Source of the DNA: Symsagittifera roscoffensis
Lineage: Eukaryota > Xenacoelomorpha > Acoela > Convolutidae
DNA: 64,000 bases
NCBI RefSeq assembly: GCF_963678635.1
Contig: NC_087064.1
Coordinates: 39,715,464-39,779,463 of the forward strand
Direction of reading: 5' to 3'
Position 1 is the first letter of the stretch; each line of letters starts with the position of its first letter. The translations under genes were made by a program, and so were the position numbers. This document shows, one piece after another, positions 24,790 through 38,136 of this stretch. The notes under the pieces were generated by a model. That model had not been told where the DNA came from. It saw nothing but the letters and a program-made list of their open reading frames with translations, and ran no database searches.

Positions 24790-27700
24790 AAGTTCTCTTA
24801 CAATTTCTTAATCCGGTAACACTACCAAAAATTGCTCGTTACGGAATTCACGAGAATTCTGAGGTTAAACTTATTTGAGTGCGGAATGCACAAGAATTTT
24901 GCAATTGGAACCGAACCCACTTACTTTTCGGAGCAAGTTCAAACAGTGGATATTTCTGGATTCGAGGGAACTGCAGACAACAAAATGAACGCTGATCCAG
25001 TGCAGTTTGGCTTCGTAATATAAATACAGAAGTCATTATCAGCCATATCAACAAACTGTTGTGGCTTGAAACGAACGCTGATTGCCACGCAAAACTCGAA
25101 AAATACAAAAATCATACACAATATTACACTGTGAGAAATAATACAAAGTAATACAATGCGTGGAAAAATCGTCATTCAAATCATGAGTTTTAAGGGATAA
25201 GTAAATGTTTTTAACTCGCAAATTCATTTCTGACTCAGACGACCATTTACTGTTTACCCTGTTTGTCAATAAGCTTTCAGTAAACAAATTTTAAACCTAA
25301 AAACACTGTAATTATACTGTGTCATATATTTCTATACGCAGGGAAAACTATTTATGAAATCTAACACTAAATTTCATGTAAAAAAAAGAGAAGCATCTTT
25401 GAACTAATGATTTGTACTTTTCTTCTTCATATTTTGATATCCTTCAGGGCCTGGGCTTGACTCCTGAGTCGAATTATTATCCTGGATTCCACAATTGATG
25501 TGTGGAAGAGAAAAAGGGGCTTATGTTGGTCGTTTGATGAGAAAGTGGTATTGCGCGCCCAGAACTTCAAAGAAACATCATACAATAAAATATAGCAGTT
25601 AGCTCAGAGCGAGAAATGCTAATGCGCCTTTTATAGCCTGTAACGTCTGTTTGCAATTGCTTTTTTATGCATATGACAAGATATCGCTCTCATAGAGGAC
25701 TCTTCTCATTTAATATTCCCTCTTTTGCCCAAATTAGCACTTTATTCTATTATTATACCCCTCTATATCTCTCCACATCTCCATATCCATTTATACTCCA
25801 CCGAATCCTCCAATCTACTAGGTATCTCCTTCTCGTTTCACGTCTCGCTCAACTCTTCTCTTTTCTCTAGTAGCCCCATCGCCCCACTCTCAAGCCCTCT
25901 CAACTTTTCCCTCTTTACTGAAAGATCATTTTTCAACTTTTCTTAACCCTCTCTCTTTCTTTTCCTCCACGCCTCCACCTCTCCCTAAGTTTATTTCCTT
26001 TACGAATAATTTCCAAACGCACTGGCATCAAAAGTTTAGAAATTTTTTCAAACAAAATTTGGATACCCTACAATCCGAGGTCAAACTGTGTAATTTGTAA
26101 ACTCTTAATTGACAGTTTGAAAAAAAAACTTGTCGCGGAATTTGCAACAATGTTACTTTTCTTGGATTTTCTTTGCTGTTTTGGATTCCACAAAAAATTA
26201 GCTAAAACTGTATTGCTCTAAATTGCTCCAAAAACAGACTCATTTGTGGATTCCGCGACCACATTTGCGGAGCCACGAAACGTTTGTCGGATCCACAAAC
26301 AACTAATAATATTTGCGTATAGCAAAATTAGGCTAACAATGAAACATCACTGTAAGCGGAATAAGCAATTTGTAAGCGAAATCCGCAAAACCCAAGCGAA
26401 TCCCGCTTTTGCCTGCGTAATCCGCTAAAAGTTCTCTCACAAATCCTTAGCTCGGTAACACTACCAAAATTTGTTCGTTACGGAATTCACGAGAATTCTG
26501 AGGTTAAACTTTTTTGAGTGCGGAATGCACGAGAATTAAGCAAGTGGAACCGAACCCACTTACTTTTTGGAGCAAGTTCAATTAGTGGATGTTTCTGGAT
26601 TCGAGGTAACTGCAGACAATAAAATGTGCGCTGATCCAGTGCAGTTTGGCTTCGTAATATAAATACAGAAGTCATTATCAGCCATATCAACAACCTGTTG
26701 TGGCTTGAAACGAATACTGATTACCACGCAGAACTCGAAAAATACAAAAACGATACATAATAACACACTGTGAGAAATATTAAATAGTAATACAATGCGT
26801 GGAAAAATCGTCATTCAAATTATGAGTTATAAGGGATAAGCAAATAGTTTTAACTCGCAAATTCATTTCTTACTCAGACGACCATTTACTGTTTTCCCTG
26901 TTTGTCAATAAGCTTTCACTAAACAAAGTTTAAACCTAAAAACACTGGGTAATTATACCTTGTCATATATTTCTATACGCAGGGAAAATTATTTATGAAA
27001 TCTAACACTAAATTTTATGTAAAGAAAAAGAGAAGCATCTTTGAACTAATGATTTGTACTTTTCTTCTTCATTTTTTGATATCCTTCAGGGCCTGGGCTT
27101 GATTCCTGAGTCGAATTATTATCCTGGATTCCACAAGTGATGAGTGGAAGAGAAAAGGGGGCTTTTGTTGGTCGTTTGATGAGAAAGTGGTATTGCGCGC
27201 CCAGAATTTCAAAGAAACATCATACAAAAAAATATAGCAGTTAGCTCAGAGCGAGAAATGCTAATGCGCTTTTTATAGCCTGTAATGTCTGCTTGCAATT
27301 GCTTATTTATGCATATGACAAGATATCGCTCTCATAAAGGACTCTTCTTATTTAATATTCCCTCTTTTGCCCAAATTAGCCCTTTTTTCCATTATTATAC
27401 CCCTCTATATCACTGCACATCTCCATATCCATCTATACTCCACCGAATCCTCCAATCTACTAGGTAACTCCTTCTCGTTTCACGTCTCGCTCAACTCTTC
27501 TCTTTTCTCTAGTAGCCCCATCACCCCACTCTCTCGCCCTCTCAACTTTTCCCTCTTTACTGAATGATCATTTTTTCAACCTTTTTTAATCCTCTCGTTT
27601 CTTTCCCTCCCCGCCTCCACTTCTTTCTCAGTTCAGTTCCTTTACGAATAATTTCCAAACGCAATGGCTTCAAAAATTTGCAAATGTTTTCAAACTAAAT

Positions 27701-30311
27701 TTGGATACCCTACATTCCGAGGCCAAACTGTGTAATTTGTAAACTCTAATCTGACAGTTTGAAAAAAAACTTGTCGCGGAATTTGCAACATTGTTACTTT
27801 TCTTGGACGTTCTTTGCAGTTTTGGATTCCACAAAAAAATTAGCTAAAACTGTATTGCTCAAAATCGCTCCAAAAACAGACCCAATCGCAGATTCCCAGA
27901 CCACATTTGCGGAGTCACAAACCGTTTGTGTTATCCACAAACAACAAATATTATTGGCGTATAGCTAAATTAGGCTGACAATGAAACATCACTGCAAGCG
28001 GAATAAGCAAAATGTAAGCGAAATCCGCAAAACCCAAGCGAATCCCGCTTTTGCTTGCGTAATCCGCCTAAAGTTTTCTCACAAATGCTTAATCCGGTAA
28101 CACTACCATCAATTTCTTGTTACGGAATCCGCGAAAAAACTCACGGAATGTGCCGACAAAACTGAGATTACACTTATTTGAGTGCGGAGTTCACGAGAAT
28201 TTTTTTTAAGTGGAACTCACTAACATTTTGGAGCAAGTTCAAAGAGTGGATGTTTCTGGATTCGAGGGAACTGCAGACAGCAAAATGTGCGCTGCTCCAG
28301 TGCAGTTTGGCTTCGTAATATAAATACAGAAGTCATTATCAGCCATATCAACAACCTGTTATGGCTTGAAACGAACACTGATTGCGACGCAAAACTCGAA
28401 AAATACAACAATCATACACAATATTACACTGTGGGAAATAATACGAAGTAATACATTGCGTGGAAAAGTCGTCATTCAAATTATGAGTTTTAAGGGATAA
28501 GTAAATGTTTTTACTCGCAAATTCATTTCTCACTCAGACGACCATTTACTGTTTTCCCTGTTTGTCAATAAGCTTTCACTAAACAAATTTTAAACCTAAA
28601 AACACTGTGTAATTATACTGTGTCATATATTTCTATACGCAGGGAAAACTTTTTATGAAATCTAACACTAAATTTTATGTAAAAAAAGAGAAGCATCTTT
28701 GAACTAATGATTTGTACTTTTCTTCTTCATTTTTTGATATCCTTCAGGGCCTGGGCTTGATTCCTGAGTCGAATTATTATCCTGGATTCCACAATTGATG
28801 TGTGGAAGAGAAAAGGGGGCTTATGTTGGTCGTTTGATGAGAAAGTGGTATTGCGCGCCCAGAACTTCAAAGAAACATCATACAAAAAAATATAGCAGTT
28901 AGCTCAGAGCTAGAAAAACTAATGCGCTTTTTATAGCCTGTAATGTCTGTTTGCAATTGCTTATTTATGCATATGACAAGATATCGCTCTCATAAAGGAC
29001 TCTTTTCATTTAATATTCCCTCTTTTGCCCAAATTAGCTCTTTTTTCCATTATTATACCCGTCTCTATATCACTCCACATCTCCATATCCATCTATACTC
29101 CACCGAATCCTCCAATCTACTAGGTAACTCCTTCTCGTTTCACGTCTCGCTCAACTCTTTATTTTTCTCTAGTAGCCCCATCACCCCACTCTCTCGCCCT
29201 CTCAACTTTTCCCTCTTTACTGAATGATCATTTTTTCAACCTTTTTTAACCCTCTCGTTTCTTTCCTTCCCCGCCTCCACTTCTTTCTCAGTTCAGTTCC
29301 TTTACGAATAATTTCCAAACGCAATGGCTTCAAAAATTTGGAAATGTTTTCAAACTAAATTTGGATACCCTACATTCCGAGGCCAAACTGTGTAATTTGT
29401 AAACTCTAATCTGACAGTTTGAAAAAAAACTTGTCGCGGAATTTGCAACATTGTTACTTTTCTTGGACGTTCTTTGCAGTTTTGGATTCCACAAAAAAAT
29501 TAGCTAAAATTGTATTGCTCTAAATCGCTCCAAAAACAGACCCAATCGCGGATTCCCAGACCACATTTGCGGAGCCACGAACCGTTTGTGGTATCCACAA
29601 ACAACTAATATTATTGGCGTTTAGCAAAATTAGGCTAACAATGAAACATCACTGCAAGCGGAATAAGCAAAATGTAAGCGAAATCCGCAAAACCCATGCG
29701 AATCCCGCTTTTGCTTGCGTAATCCGCCTAAAGTTCTCTCACAAATGCTTAATCCGGTAACACTACCATCAATTTTTTGTTACGGAATCCGCTAAAAAAC
29801 TCACGGAATGTGCCGGCAAAACTGAGGTTACACTTATTTGAGTGCGGAGTTCACGAGAATTTTTTTTTTAATTGGAACCCACTTACAATTTGGAGCAAGT
29901 TCAAAGAGTGGATGTTTCTGGATTCGAGGGAACTGCAGACAGCAAAATGTGCGCTGATCCAGTGCAGTTTGGCTTCGTAATATAAATACAGAAGTCATTA
30001 TCAGCCATATCAACAACCTGTTATGGCTTGAAACGAACACTGATTGCGACGCAAAACTCGAAAAATACAACAATCATACACAATATTACACTGTGGGAAA
30101 TAATACGAAGTAATACATTGCGTGGAAAAGTCGTCATTCAAATTATGAGTTTTAAGGGATAAGTAAATGTTTTTACTCGCAAATTCATTTCTGACTCAGA
30201 CGACCATTTACTGTTTTCCCTGTTTGTCAATAAGCTTTCACTAAACAAATTTTAAACCTAAAAACACTGTGTAATTATACTGTGTCATATATTTCTATAC
30301 GCAGGGAAAAT

Positions 30312-30371
30312 TATTTATGAAATCTAACACTAATGTACATTATTTATGAAATCTAACACTAATGTACATTT
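30312..30371 (+). repeat. Short 30-bp tandem duplication near the end of unit 4
   Basis: TATTTATGAAATCTAACACT followed by AATGTACAT occurs twice in a row. The other units have this word once. It explains part of the extra length of unit 4 and looks like replication slippage. Confidence 0.8.
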
Positions 30372-30598
30372 TATGTACAAAAACAGAGAAGCATCTTTGA
30401 ACTAATGATTTGTCCTTTTCCCCTTCATATTTTGATATCCTTCCGGGCCTGGGCATGAATCCTGAGTCGAATAATTATCCTGGATTCCAGTGGTGATGTG
30501 TGGAAGAGAAAAGGGGGCTTATGTTGCTCGTTTGATGAGAAAGTAGTATTGCGCGCCCAGAACTTCAAAGAAACATCATACAAAAAAATATAGCAGGA

Positions 30599-31204
30599 TA
30601 AGTAATTTCTATATTTCTATTCGTAAAAAAATTGTTTATAAGCTCTAACACCAAGTTTCATGTAAAAAAGAAACATCTTTGAAGTAATGATTTGTACTCG
30701 TTTTTGTTTCTTTATTCGGGCTTCGGTTTAAAGTTTGTTCGGAAACACAATAACCAAGGGTTTCACAATTTTGTTAACCCATAGTCTAATTGCAAAAAAT
30801 GCAGAGTTGAACTTCACGTAAATCTCCATGGAAATTATTGTAATGCTTCTTACACAGTTTTAGACCATCAGAATACTTTATTTTCTCCGGTCTCCGGTTA
30901 GAATTTTTTTAGCTAAAAAAAAATTATTTGGCTAAAAACCATGACCTGTTTTCGCGAGATTTTAAGTTATCTTCACATATAAAAAAATAATTGAGCTTCA
31001 CACATATAAATCTTGTGATTTGTAGTTATTTTGCTAAAAATGATGTTGGATTGCGTTATAGGCATAACTTTAGCAATGTATCTTGAGCAATGTATGTGTT
31101 GAACAATCTATCATATTGAAGCAACTTCAGTCATGATTCGATTGATTAGTTTATACAATTTCAAAAAAAGAAATCCAATAGTGAGAGAAATTAATTAAAA
31201 TATT
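30599..31204. repeat. Module V, copy 1
   Basis: This AT-rich segment of about 600 bp starts after the truncated fifth 1.6-kb unit (the junction follows AAAATATAGCAG) and ends where satellite resumes (TCCGGTGTCCTTTCTC). It matches 42729-43355 throughout, for example GGGCTTCGGTT, CATGACCTGTTTTCGCGAG and TTCAGTCATGATTCGATTGA. No open frame or RNA signature is seen. Confidence 0.8.
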
Positions 31205-31656
31205 TCGGTCCGGTGTCCTTTCTCAACATTTTTTGATGAAAAAAAAACATTTAGTTCAAGATAAAATTTTTGAATACAAATTATGGTGGTGTGAAAAATA
31301 TTACGCATTTTCGTCTGTATTATGGCCTAAACGCTCAAAAATGTTTGTCCTAGGTCTTCCCCCACCAAATACTGATAAAGAAACAATTTATATTAAAAGA
31401 AATCAATAAATGGTGCGATAACAACTAAGACCTGCGTTTTTGTGCATTTTAGGCAATAAACTGCTCAAAAATGCATGTCCTACCTCTTCCCCACCATTTT
31501 TACTGATAAAAAACTAATTCGTTTATAAATTGGTTTTTCATTATCAAAATATGATGGGGAAGACCTAAGACACACAGTTTGATGCGTCATAAGGCCTGAA
31601 ACACTCAAAGATGCATGTCTTAGGTCTTCCTCACCATATATTGATAAAAAAATAAT
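31205..31656. repeat. Short remnant of palindromic satellite, copy A3
   Basis: About three monomers of the ~140-bp palindromic satellite lie between V and R3. They align with the last monomers before R1 and R2 (for example GGTGGTGTGAAAAATATTAC and AAATGGTGCGATAACAACTA). The satellite part has therefore shrunk from about 6 kb to under 0.5 kb in this copy of the composite unit. Confidence 0.88.
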
Positions 31657-34600
31657 TAGTTTGTAAAACGGTTTTTGATTTTTGATTTGAAGGCCTTTAA
31701 GTTGATGGTACAGCTCTAAATCAAATTTTAGAAGGTGTGATAAACTAAATAGAAAGTGTGATAAACTGAAGAGTTGTGATTGACTGATTGTTTTAATGAT
31801 TTTTCTGAGAAAATGATACCAAAAAATATACTTTATTTCAATGAAAGTGGACAAGATCTATAACTTATTTGAAGTAAAAGGAGCATTTTGAAAGGAGAAT
31901 GTCAGATAATTGTTATAGGTTTGGATGTGTTGTTTATAATCAAGTGGGTTTTGAAAATCTACAATTTTTTTAAATACTTTTGACTGTAGGATAAAAATTT
32001 GTAGTTTTTCCAATGTTATTTTTGGAGTCAAAATGATTGATGTTAAATTACTTTTTCTTTTATTTCAGAAATTAAAGTTTGTTTTGTAGTTTTTGACTCT
32101 TTTTTGTGATGTATTGGTTCTTAAAAGTGCTTTTCTTATTTGTTTTTCGTAGCTATGTTCGTTGGTTGTTTTAATGTTTTTGAATTGTAATTTTTTTCAT
32201 TGATATTTTAATGTGGTTTTTTGACAAAGAAGAGTCCAAAACAAGATATGACTGGGTTTACTTAGAAGTTTGTTGTGTTACATTGAATTAGTTACATTGA
32301 ATTTAGATAGTTAATTTTCTCCTTAGTTCTTCAAACTTGCGTTCTTCATATTTCCATAGTTCTTCAAAATCCATGTGTTAATTTTAATGGTATACAATTC
32401 AGAAACATATTTAGAGGTCTTGATTGAAAATTTGAGCTTTTTGGGCTTTTTAAAAAAGCTGTTATTGTCCATATCTTTTCTTCAGGCGGAGGCATTTTGA
32501 ACGTTGGATGCTGATATATGTTATTCATGTTGTCGTTATTTCCACATTAAGCTGATTATGTTTTATATCAGTTGTTCGATTTGAGTTTGAGTCGCCGGGG
32601 TTACTTTCGGGATGTTTTATTTGGTAGTGGTAGGAATGAACAGGGACTCCATATTCATGATGAACTCTTACATTTCTATACTTATTTTGTTTTCGGTAAG
32701 TCTTTCGTCGTCAGTGCTCTCAGGGTGTGTGTGATTTAATTGAAGATCTGAAGTTTCGTTGTTCTCAATCCCTGGTGGGTCAGAGTTCGCTTCATATATA
32801 GATTTTATTTGATTGCTTGTAGCTGATGTTTTGGGGAGCTACTTTTATAATTCTGGTGATGCCTATTTGATAATTGTGAACAATATCAACTTGATGACAA
32901 GGATTAATTTCTAATTGTTCTATTTTGTTATTTTTTATGTCTACTCATGTATTTAATTGGAGAATGTCTACGAGTTTACGAAAAACTATATCTGACTTGC
33001 GACTTGATGATTGTTGAGATACTCCTTTCTTTATTGCTATTTTTCTTAATTAGGAAGTTAAGGTCATCATTAGGATTTCTCTAAATTTTTTTTGTAATTC
33101 TTTATATTCAGAGAATATGCTTTTCAGACTAAAGCCTCTATTCTTACAGCAAGTTGTTTTATTTTTTCATTGGGGAGACTACGAACTTTGATGCTGTTTA
33201 TTTCTTTCAAACATTTTGAAATCATTTAAAAATTTTCTATCTCGAAACGTTTCCAATCTGATTTGATTTCTATTGGCAGAACTGAAAATCACTTTTGGGC
33301 ATCACCAACGAGTGCGGCTTGTTTTATTTTTGTATATATCTTTGAATCAAATTTGATGAAGGTGTTTATTTATAGGTTCTGAGCTCATGTTTAAAAAAAA
33401 TTGGCTGTGACAGCGTTTAAATAGTCTTCGACTGAATATTCACGATCTGTTCCTGAGAAAACTGTTATTAGTTTGCTTAATGTGAGGGATGATCCAGCCA
33501 AAAGGTATAGATTCGTCATCACTTGAAGTGATTCTGCTGTATTAGATATCTGGGTAGCTTTGTAAAATTGACTTCAACTATTTTTTTTGTTGAAAGTAAT
33601 ATGGTAATGGAATTTCATTCTTCATTGTTTCTGCTTGATAACCTTGACTATGCACTGGGTTTTGTCTCTGCAAGTTATAACTCGGTGGTGTTAATTTTAG
33701 TTTCACAGGAGAATTAGATTTTGTTGAGTTTGATGTTTAAGTTTTGTGTTGATAATAAAAAATTTGTTTTGATGAATTTTGATGAAAATTTTTGACGTTC
33801 AAATTTATCTAATTGAAAATTTTTCATATGGTAATTTCTTGTTAGTTCCTTATAGTTCCTCTGGATAGAATGATATTCTTGTTGTTGTTCATTTCGGTGA
33901 AAATTTTTTTCATCTTCTGAGAAATTTGGTTGATTTCTGATGAACTATCCCTTATGAGTAGTTTTTATTTAACGAAAATTGGACAATTTTCAGTGCAATC
34001 TGCTTGGATGTTTCTTATGTTGTGGAAATTTACTGATTGTGTATTTGAATTCTTGTTAAGAGCGGTCGTGATATTGGTTGACTAATAATGGTATTTGTAA
34101 AAAAAACCGGAGTTGTGAGTTTCAAAACTTGTTCCATTTCTTTATTTTGGTTTATCAAAAAAAAATTTCTTGTTTATTGGATATTTGAGGAAAAATACTG
34201 GTTTTTTTACTTTTCTTTAAAAGCTGTTTGTGGGAACCAAAAGTCGATTTTTGTGTGGTGTTGTAATTGTTGATTAAGTGTTGTAAGTGTATGGATGATA
34301 TACTTTGTTGTGTTGTTGCTGGTAGTGTTTAAAGAAACTCGTCACTAGTGAAATGTGATGATGTTTGAATGTCCTGATTCAACGTTGTAGTTCCAAGCAG
34401 GTTTTTTTGTTTGTTCAGAAAAGTTGAATTTAAGGTATGATCGATTGTTCTATCGTGAAATATCGTGTTATAAATAAAGGTGTAGTATCTGATGGAAATG
34501 GAGTTTTCTTTTGATAGTTTTTCTTTGTTGAGACTTTTCGAACTGCTGAGCGTTCAATACCGTTTGTTTGAATTATTAAAATACATATTGTGATACTATT

Positions 34601-35697
34601 CTGGATCCAGTACTTATATTATGTTTCATCTTTTAGGATTGTGTCTTGGAATTGCTCTATATGAATTTTGCTCTATATGAAGAGATTGCTCTATATGAAT
34701 TTTAGTTTGTATTGAGAATAATCTATCATAAACAAGGCTATTTTTTCTGTTAATCGACTTTTTTTCTTTGTGAGACTTTTGTGTCAAAGAGTTTTTTTGC
34801 GGATTGAATCTTAGAGTAGTGAAAAAATTTTTATCTCTACTCTTTCACCTGGATGACGAGATGTTTGAGGTGGAGATATTTAGAATAATTTGTCTGTTTC
34901 GAATCATGGTATATAGCTATAAATATTTGAGAAAACAACTATTCTGAATATTGAATTTGCCCATTGTGAATTTTGGTGTTGGATTTTTTAAACTATTTTA
35001 CAAAAACTCTTGAGAAAGTGAGTTCTATATCATACGTTTGTATTCAATATGGTGGTGTTTTCTGTTCAAATCCGCCGGTTGATTTTTTTTGAAGAATATG
35101 CCATATTTTGACCCCATGCTACAGATGCCGGCTGAATAGTAATCTGTTATTTGCCTTTTAATTCTTACTTCTGGATTTTCTTGTCGGCATGCACTTTTGT
35201 CTTTTCGAAACAAATCTATACTTTGGTTGTGGCAAAACTCTGCTTGTCCTAGTGATGAGTCGTTAATGGGGTCGATGGTGAACGGCGGGATAGAGTCGTT
35301 ATCGACTTCATCGTCTTATTAAATCATTTCTGATGTAATACAGTTAGTGTATAACTTTTAGTATGATTTATAGGTTGATTTCAATTATTTTTTTTGTACT
35401 GTTTTCCTTCTTCAAGTCTTTTTTTCTACGTTGCTTTCCATAGATGATGATGCTGTAGCTTTTGAACCAAAAAAGATTTGCTGATCGTTGACTTGCTTAA
35501 TCTTATTTTTTTTTGGTCTCGCAGTTTTTCGAGGTTTTGTATAGTTGTTCAGAAACAGCGTTTTGTTTTCTGGATAATTCGGTTTTTATGATTTATTAAA
35601 TTGTTAGTCCTCACTCTATCTCTGAGATCATCTTAATCCTTGGTTTGTATTCTCATCTTAATCCTTGGTTTGTATGGTTTGTATGGTTTGTAAGGTT
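31657..35697. repeat. Module R, copy 3 (R3)
   Basis: This is the third R copy and is more diverged than R1 is from R2. Its left part is the most complete: it keeps both the ~190-bp segment lost from R1 (about 31850-32030) and the ~150-bp segment lost from R2 (about 32045-32210). On the right it lacks roughly 0.5 kb corresponding to 20560-21105 of R2. Slippage products sit at about 34650-34705 (GCTCTATATGAA three times) and 35636-35690 (CTTGGTTTGTAT and GGTTTGTAT repeats), the second at the deletion boundary. The small open frames seen in R1 and R2 are broken here by substitutions and indels. Confidence 0.84.
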
Positions 35698-37271
35698 TAG
35701 GTGGATTTAATTTTAAAAAGCAAAAAAAACCTTGATAAGAAAACATTTAAAACAATTTTTTTTAAAATTAATTTAAAAACTGGATGATCTTGTGCTCAAA
35801 TTAAGTTAGTTGATCAAAACCTCTTGGTTGTTTTAGATGAACAAAAACAAAAACAGAAAGGATCATTGAGAAGCAAGTAGTTATCAACTATTTTAGCCAA
35901 TTAATCTTATGAAAGATGTTTTACTAACTTTTTTTGTGTTTTTGGTATTGAAATTTCAATTTTAATCAAAATTTTATATTTTTGAGGTAGATTAAAAAAA
36001 TTTTGTCCACACATTGTTCAGATAAAATAATATTTAGTGCTAGTATTAAGAATAAACGGCTCAATAAAGTAAGCTTACGGCTGTTTTTATGGCAATTTAT
36101 GTTGTTTTTTAGGAAAGTTTACTGCACAAATTGTTTTGAAATTCCGTATTAGTCGTCGTCTGCTTTTTTTCTCTTTGCGATGCAGTGATTTGGTTTTTTG
36201 TCTTTGTTCTGATCTGGTTTCGTCTTTAGCAATAGTTCGGACTGATTAGACTTGATGAGACGTAGGAAAAAGCTAAATCTGTTTTCGAATTGTTTTGATT
36301 TTTTTTTAAACCTAGGTTTTTCTAAATTTAACTTAGTTTAGGTCTGCTCGAGACTAGCGTGTTTAAGTGAATTAAGTGCTCACATCCAGTCCCTTACCCA
36401 GCAAAGGCTTTTTTTCTAGATAGAAAGGTATCTACATTATCTAGCCCAGTTTTAAGTGCCCTAATGACCTAACTCTTTTCTAGCTTAGAAACAAAAAGTT
36501 TATGGGAAGAAATAACAAGCCCACTGCCCAACCGCATCGAGATAAACTTGTTTAGAGTATAAACAATAACAGTACCAACACAATACATATTTACACTTGT
36601 CATAGCAAGTGTTACTTTGGATAAGATTGATAAAACTAATATCATCACGGCATCTAGCATCATAATCCTCTAGTGAATTGAAGGTCATGTGTTCTAGCCC
36701 CACTGGGAGATATTTTTAATCTAAAGTAGCTAATCTTATGAAAGATGTTTTACTTACTCGTTTTTGTGTTTTTGTTTTGTTATTTATAATTTAAATCCAA
36801 AATGTTTTTTATATAAAATTTTTTGCAGATTTAAAAGTTTGAGGTAGATATAGTTTTGTTTGTCTACTAGTTCTTTAGATATAGTTTTAATTATTGCAAA
36901 TACGATGAATATGCGTCTTATTTAATCAACTTTACGGCTTTATTTGTGACATTTTAATAGTTTTGTAAGAAAGTTTACTGCACAAAGAGATTTGAAATTC
37001 AGTAATAGTCGCCGTCTGCCTTTTTCTCTTTGCGATGCAGGTGTTTGGTTTTTCGACTTTGTTTTGAGCTGGTTTCGTCTTTAGCCTTATCTCGAACTGA
37101 TGAGACTAGATGAGACCTGGAACTAACCTAATTCTTCCGAACCTAGGTTTTTATAAATCTAAATTAAAATAGGTCTGCTTGAGTTCGTTTGGTTGCACCA
37201 GATAAGTTTAGGTCCGGTTGGCCTCCTCAAAGAGTAGTTTCGGATAGTGTACACTGTCTGTTCGTCACGCT

Positions 37272-37351
37272 ATCTCGTATGCGGCCCGTTAGACTCGTGT
37301 AATTTCTTAGTCTTATAACGATCCTTGTATACCTTGGTTTTCTTGTGAAGC

Positions 37352-37402
<51 letters not shown>

Positions 37403-38136
37403 AACTGCTTTCTTAGTTAAATTATTTTCAGCTTTCAGCTTTGCAAATTATCATGAGTTTCAGTAACGGATCCTGATTGTTAGTTTTAAATTTTTTATGG
37501 TGATAATTATCAAGGAATACAGTTGGATGTATAAAAAATTTGTTTTGAACTGGTTACAGATTTGGAAAACCAAAATTATCCAAAATTGAGAGTATTTTCA
37601 AGCAACGCGACACAATCAGAGGCCAAACTGGGGATTTTGAATTTTATTGAAAAATCATAGCGAACTGCATACTTCGGAAACTAAGATAATTTCAGTAGCC
37701 ATACTTTGAGGATAAAGTCTGTTATTTTGTAAGGACACTGAGAATACCAACTTTGAGACGGTTTGAGACGTTTTTTCATTTCGCGTTTTTTGAAAAACAT
37801 TGGAAAATTTTGAAAAAAAAACGTCAACTCTTAAAAACTGAAAGCAGTTGAGCAGTTTTTGGAGGCAAAATTTGCCACGTCATAGATTTTCCTGACAGCA
37901 CCCAACTACAGAGGTAGGAAATTTGGATTTTGTGAAAACTTTCTACTTTTAAACTTTCTAAAAAGTTTGAAAAAATCACAAAAATCGTAACAGCTTGTAT
38001 GTCAATAGAATTTGAGTGATTCTATTTGGAGGCAAATTTTTTTTGATTTTAATGAGTAGGAGGAGGTTTAATCCGTCTTAGATGTAGTTCCAAATTGAAT
38101 TGAGGCGTGCTACTTGGTCTTTTTCATTTTATATTA
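37272..38136. other. ~865-bp segment present in only one S copy
   Basis: The two S copies agree up to TTCGTCACGCT and again from GATGCAAAATATGACAC. Between these this copy has about 865 bp and the other has under 40 unrelated bases. The segment holds the GA microsatellite, then AT-rich sequence, and near its right end (38065-38098) a word complementary to 42452-42482 (CAATTTGGAAC then TCTAAGACGGATTAA). No terminal inverted repeats or clear target duplication are seen, so insertion here and deletion in the other copy are both possible. Confidence 0.7.
37357..37401 (+). repeat. (GA)n microsatellite
   Basis: An uninterrupted GA run of about 22 units lies in the extra segment of the second S copy. 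Such an uninterrupted run usually means it is young and variable in length. Confidence 0.98.

Larger units (their letters stand above)
23791..30598 (+). repeat. Tandem array of ~1.65-kb units (four full, one partial)
   Basis: Using the word GATATCCTTC as phase marker, units start at 23791, 25436, 27078, 28736 and 30434, so lengths are 1645, 1642, 1658 and 1698 bp; the fifth stops at about 30598. Each unit contains, in order: a segment with GCGCGCCCAGAA; a TTTATGCATATGACAAG word; a pyrimidine-rich stretch (CCCTCTTTTGCC onward); a poly-purine word before CTTGTC[G/C]CGGAATTTGC; a GC-richer dyad (24714-24789 in unit 1); and a segment with GTGCAGTTTGGCTTCG. Units 3 and 4 resemble each other most. 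A pyrimidine-rich frame of about 66 codons (for example 24080-24280) has no ATG at its start and accumulates amino-acid changes between units, so I do not call it a gene. Confidence 0.93.
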
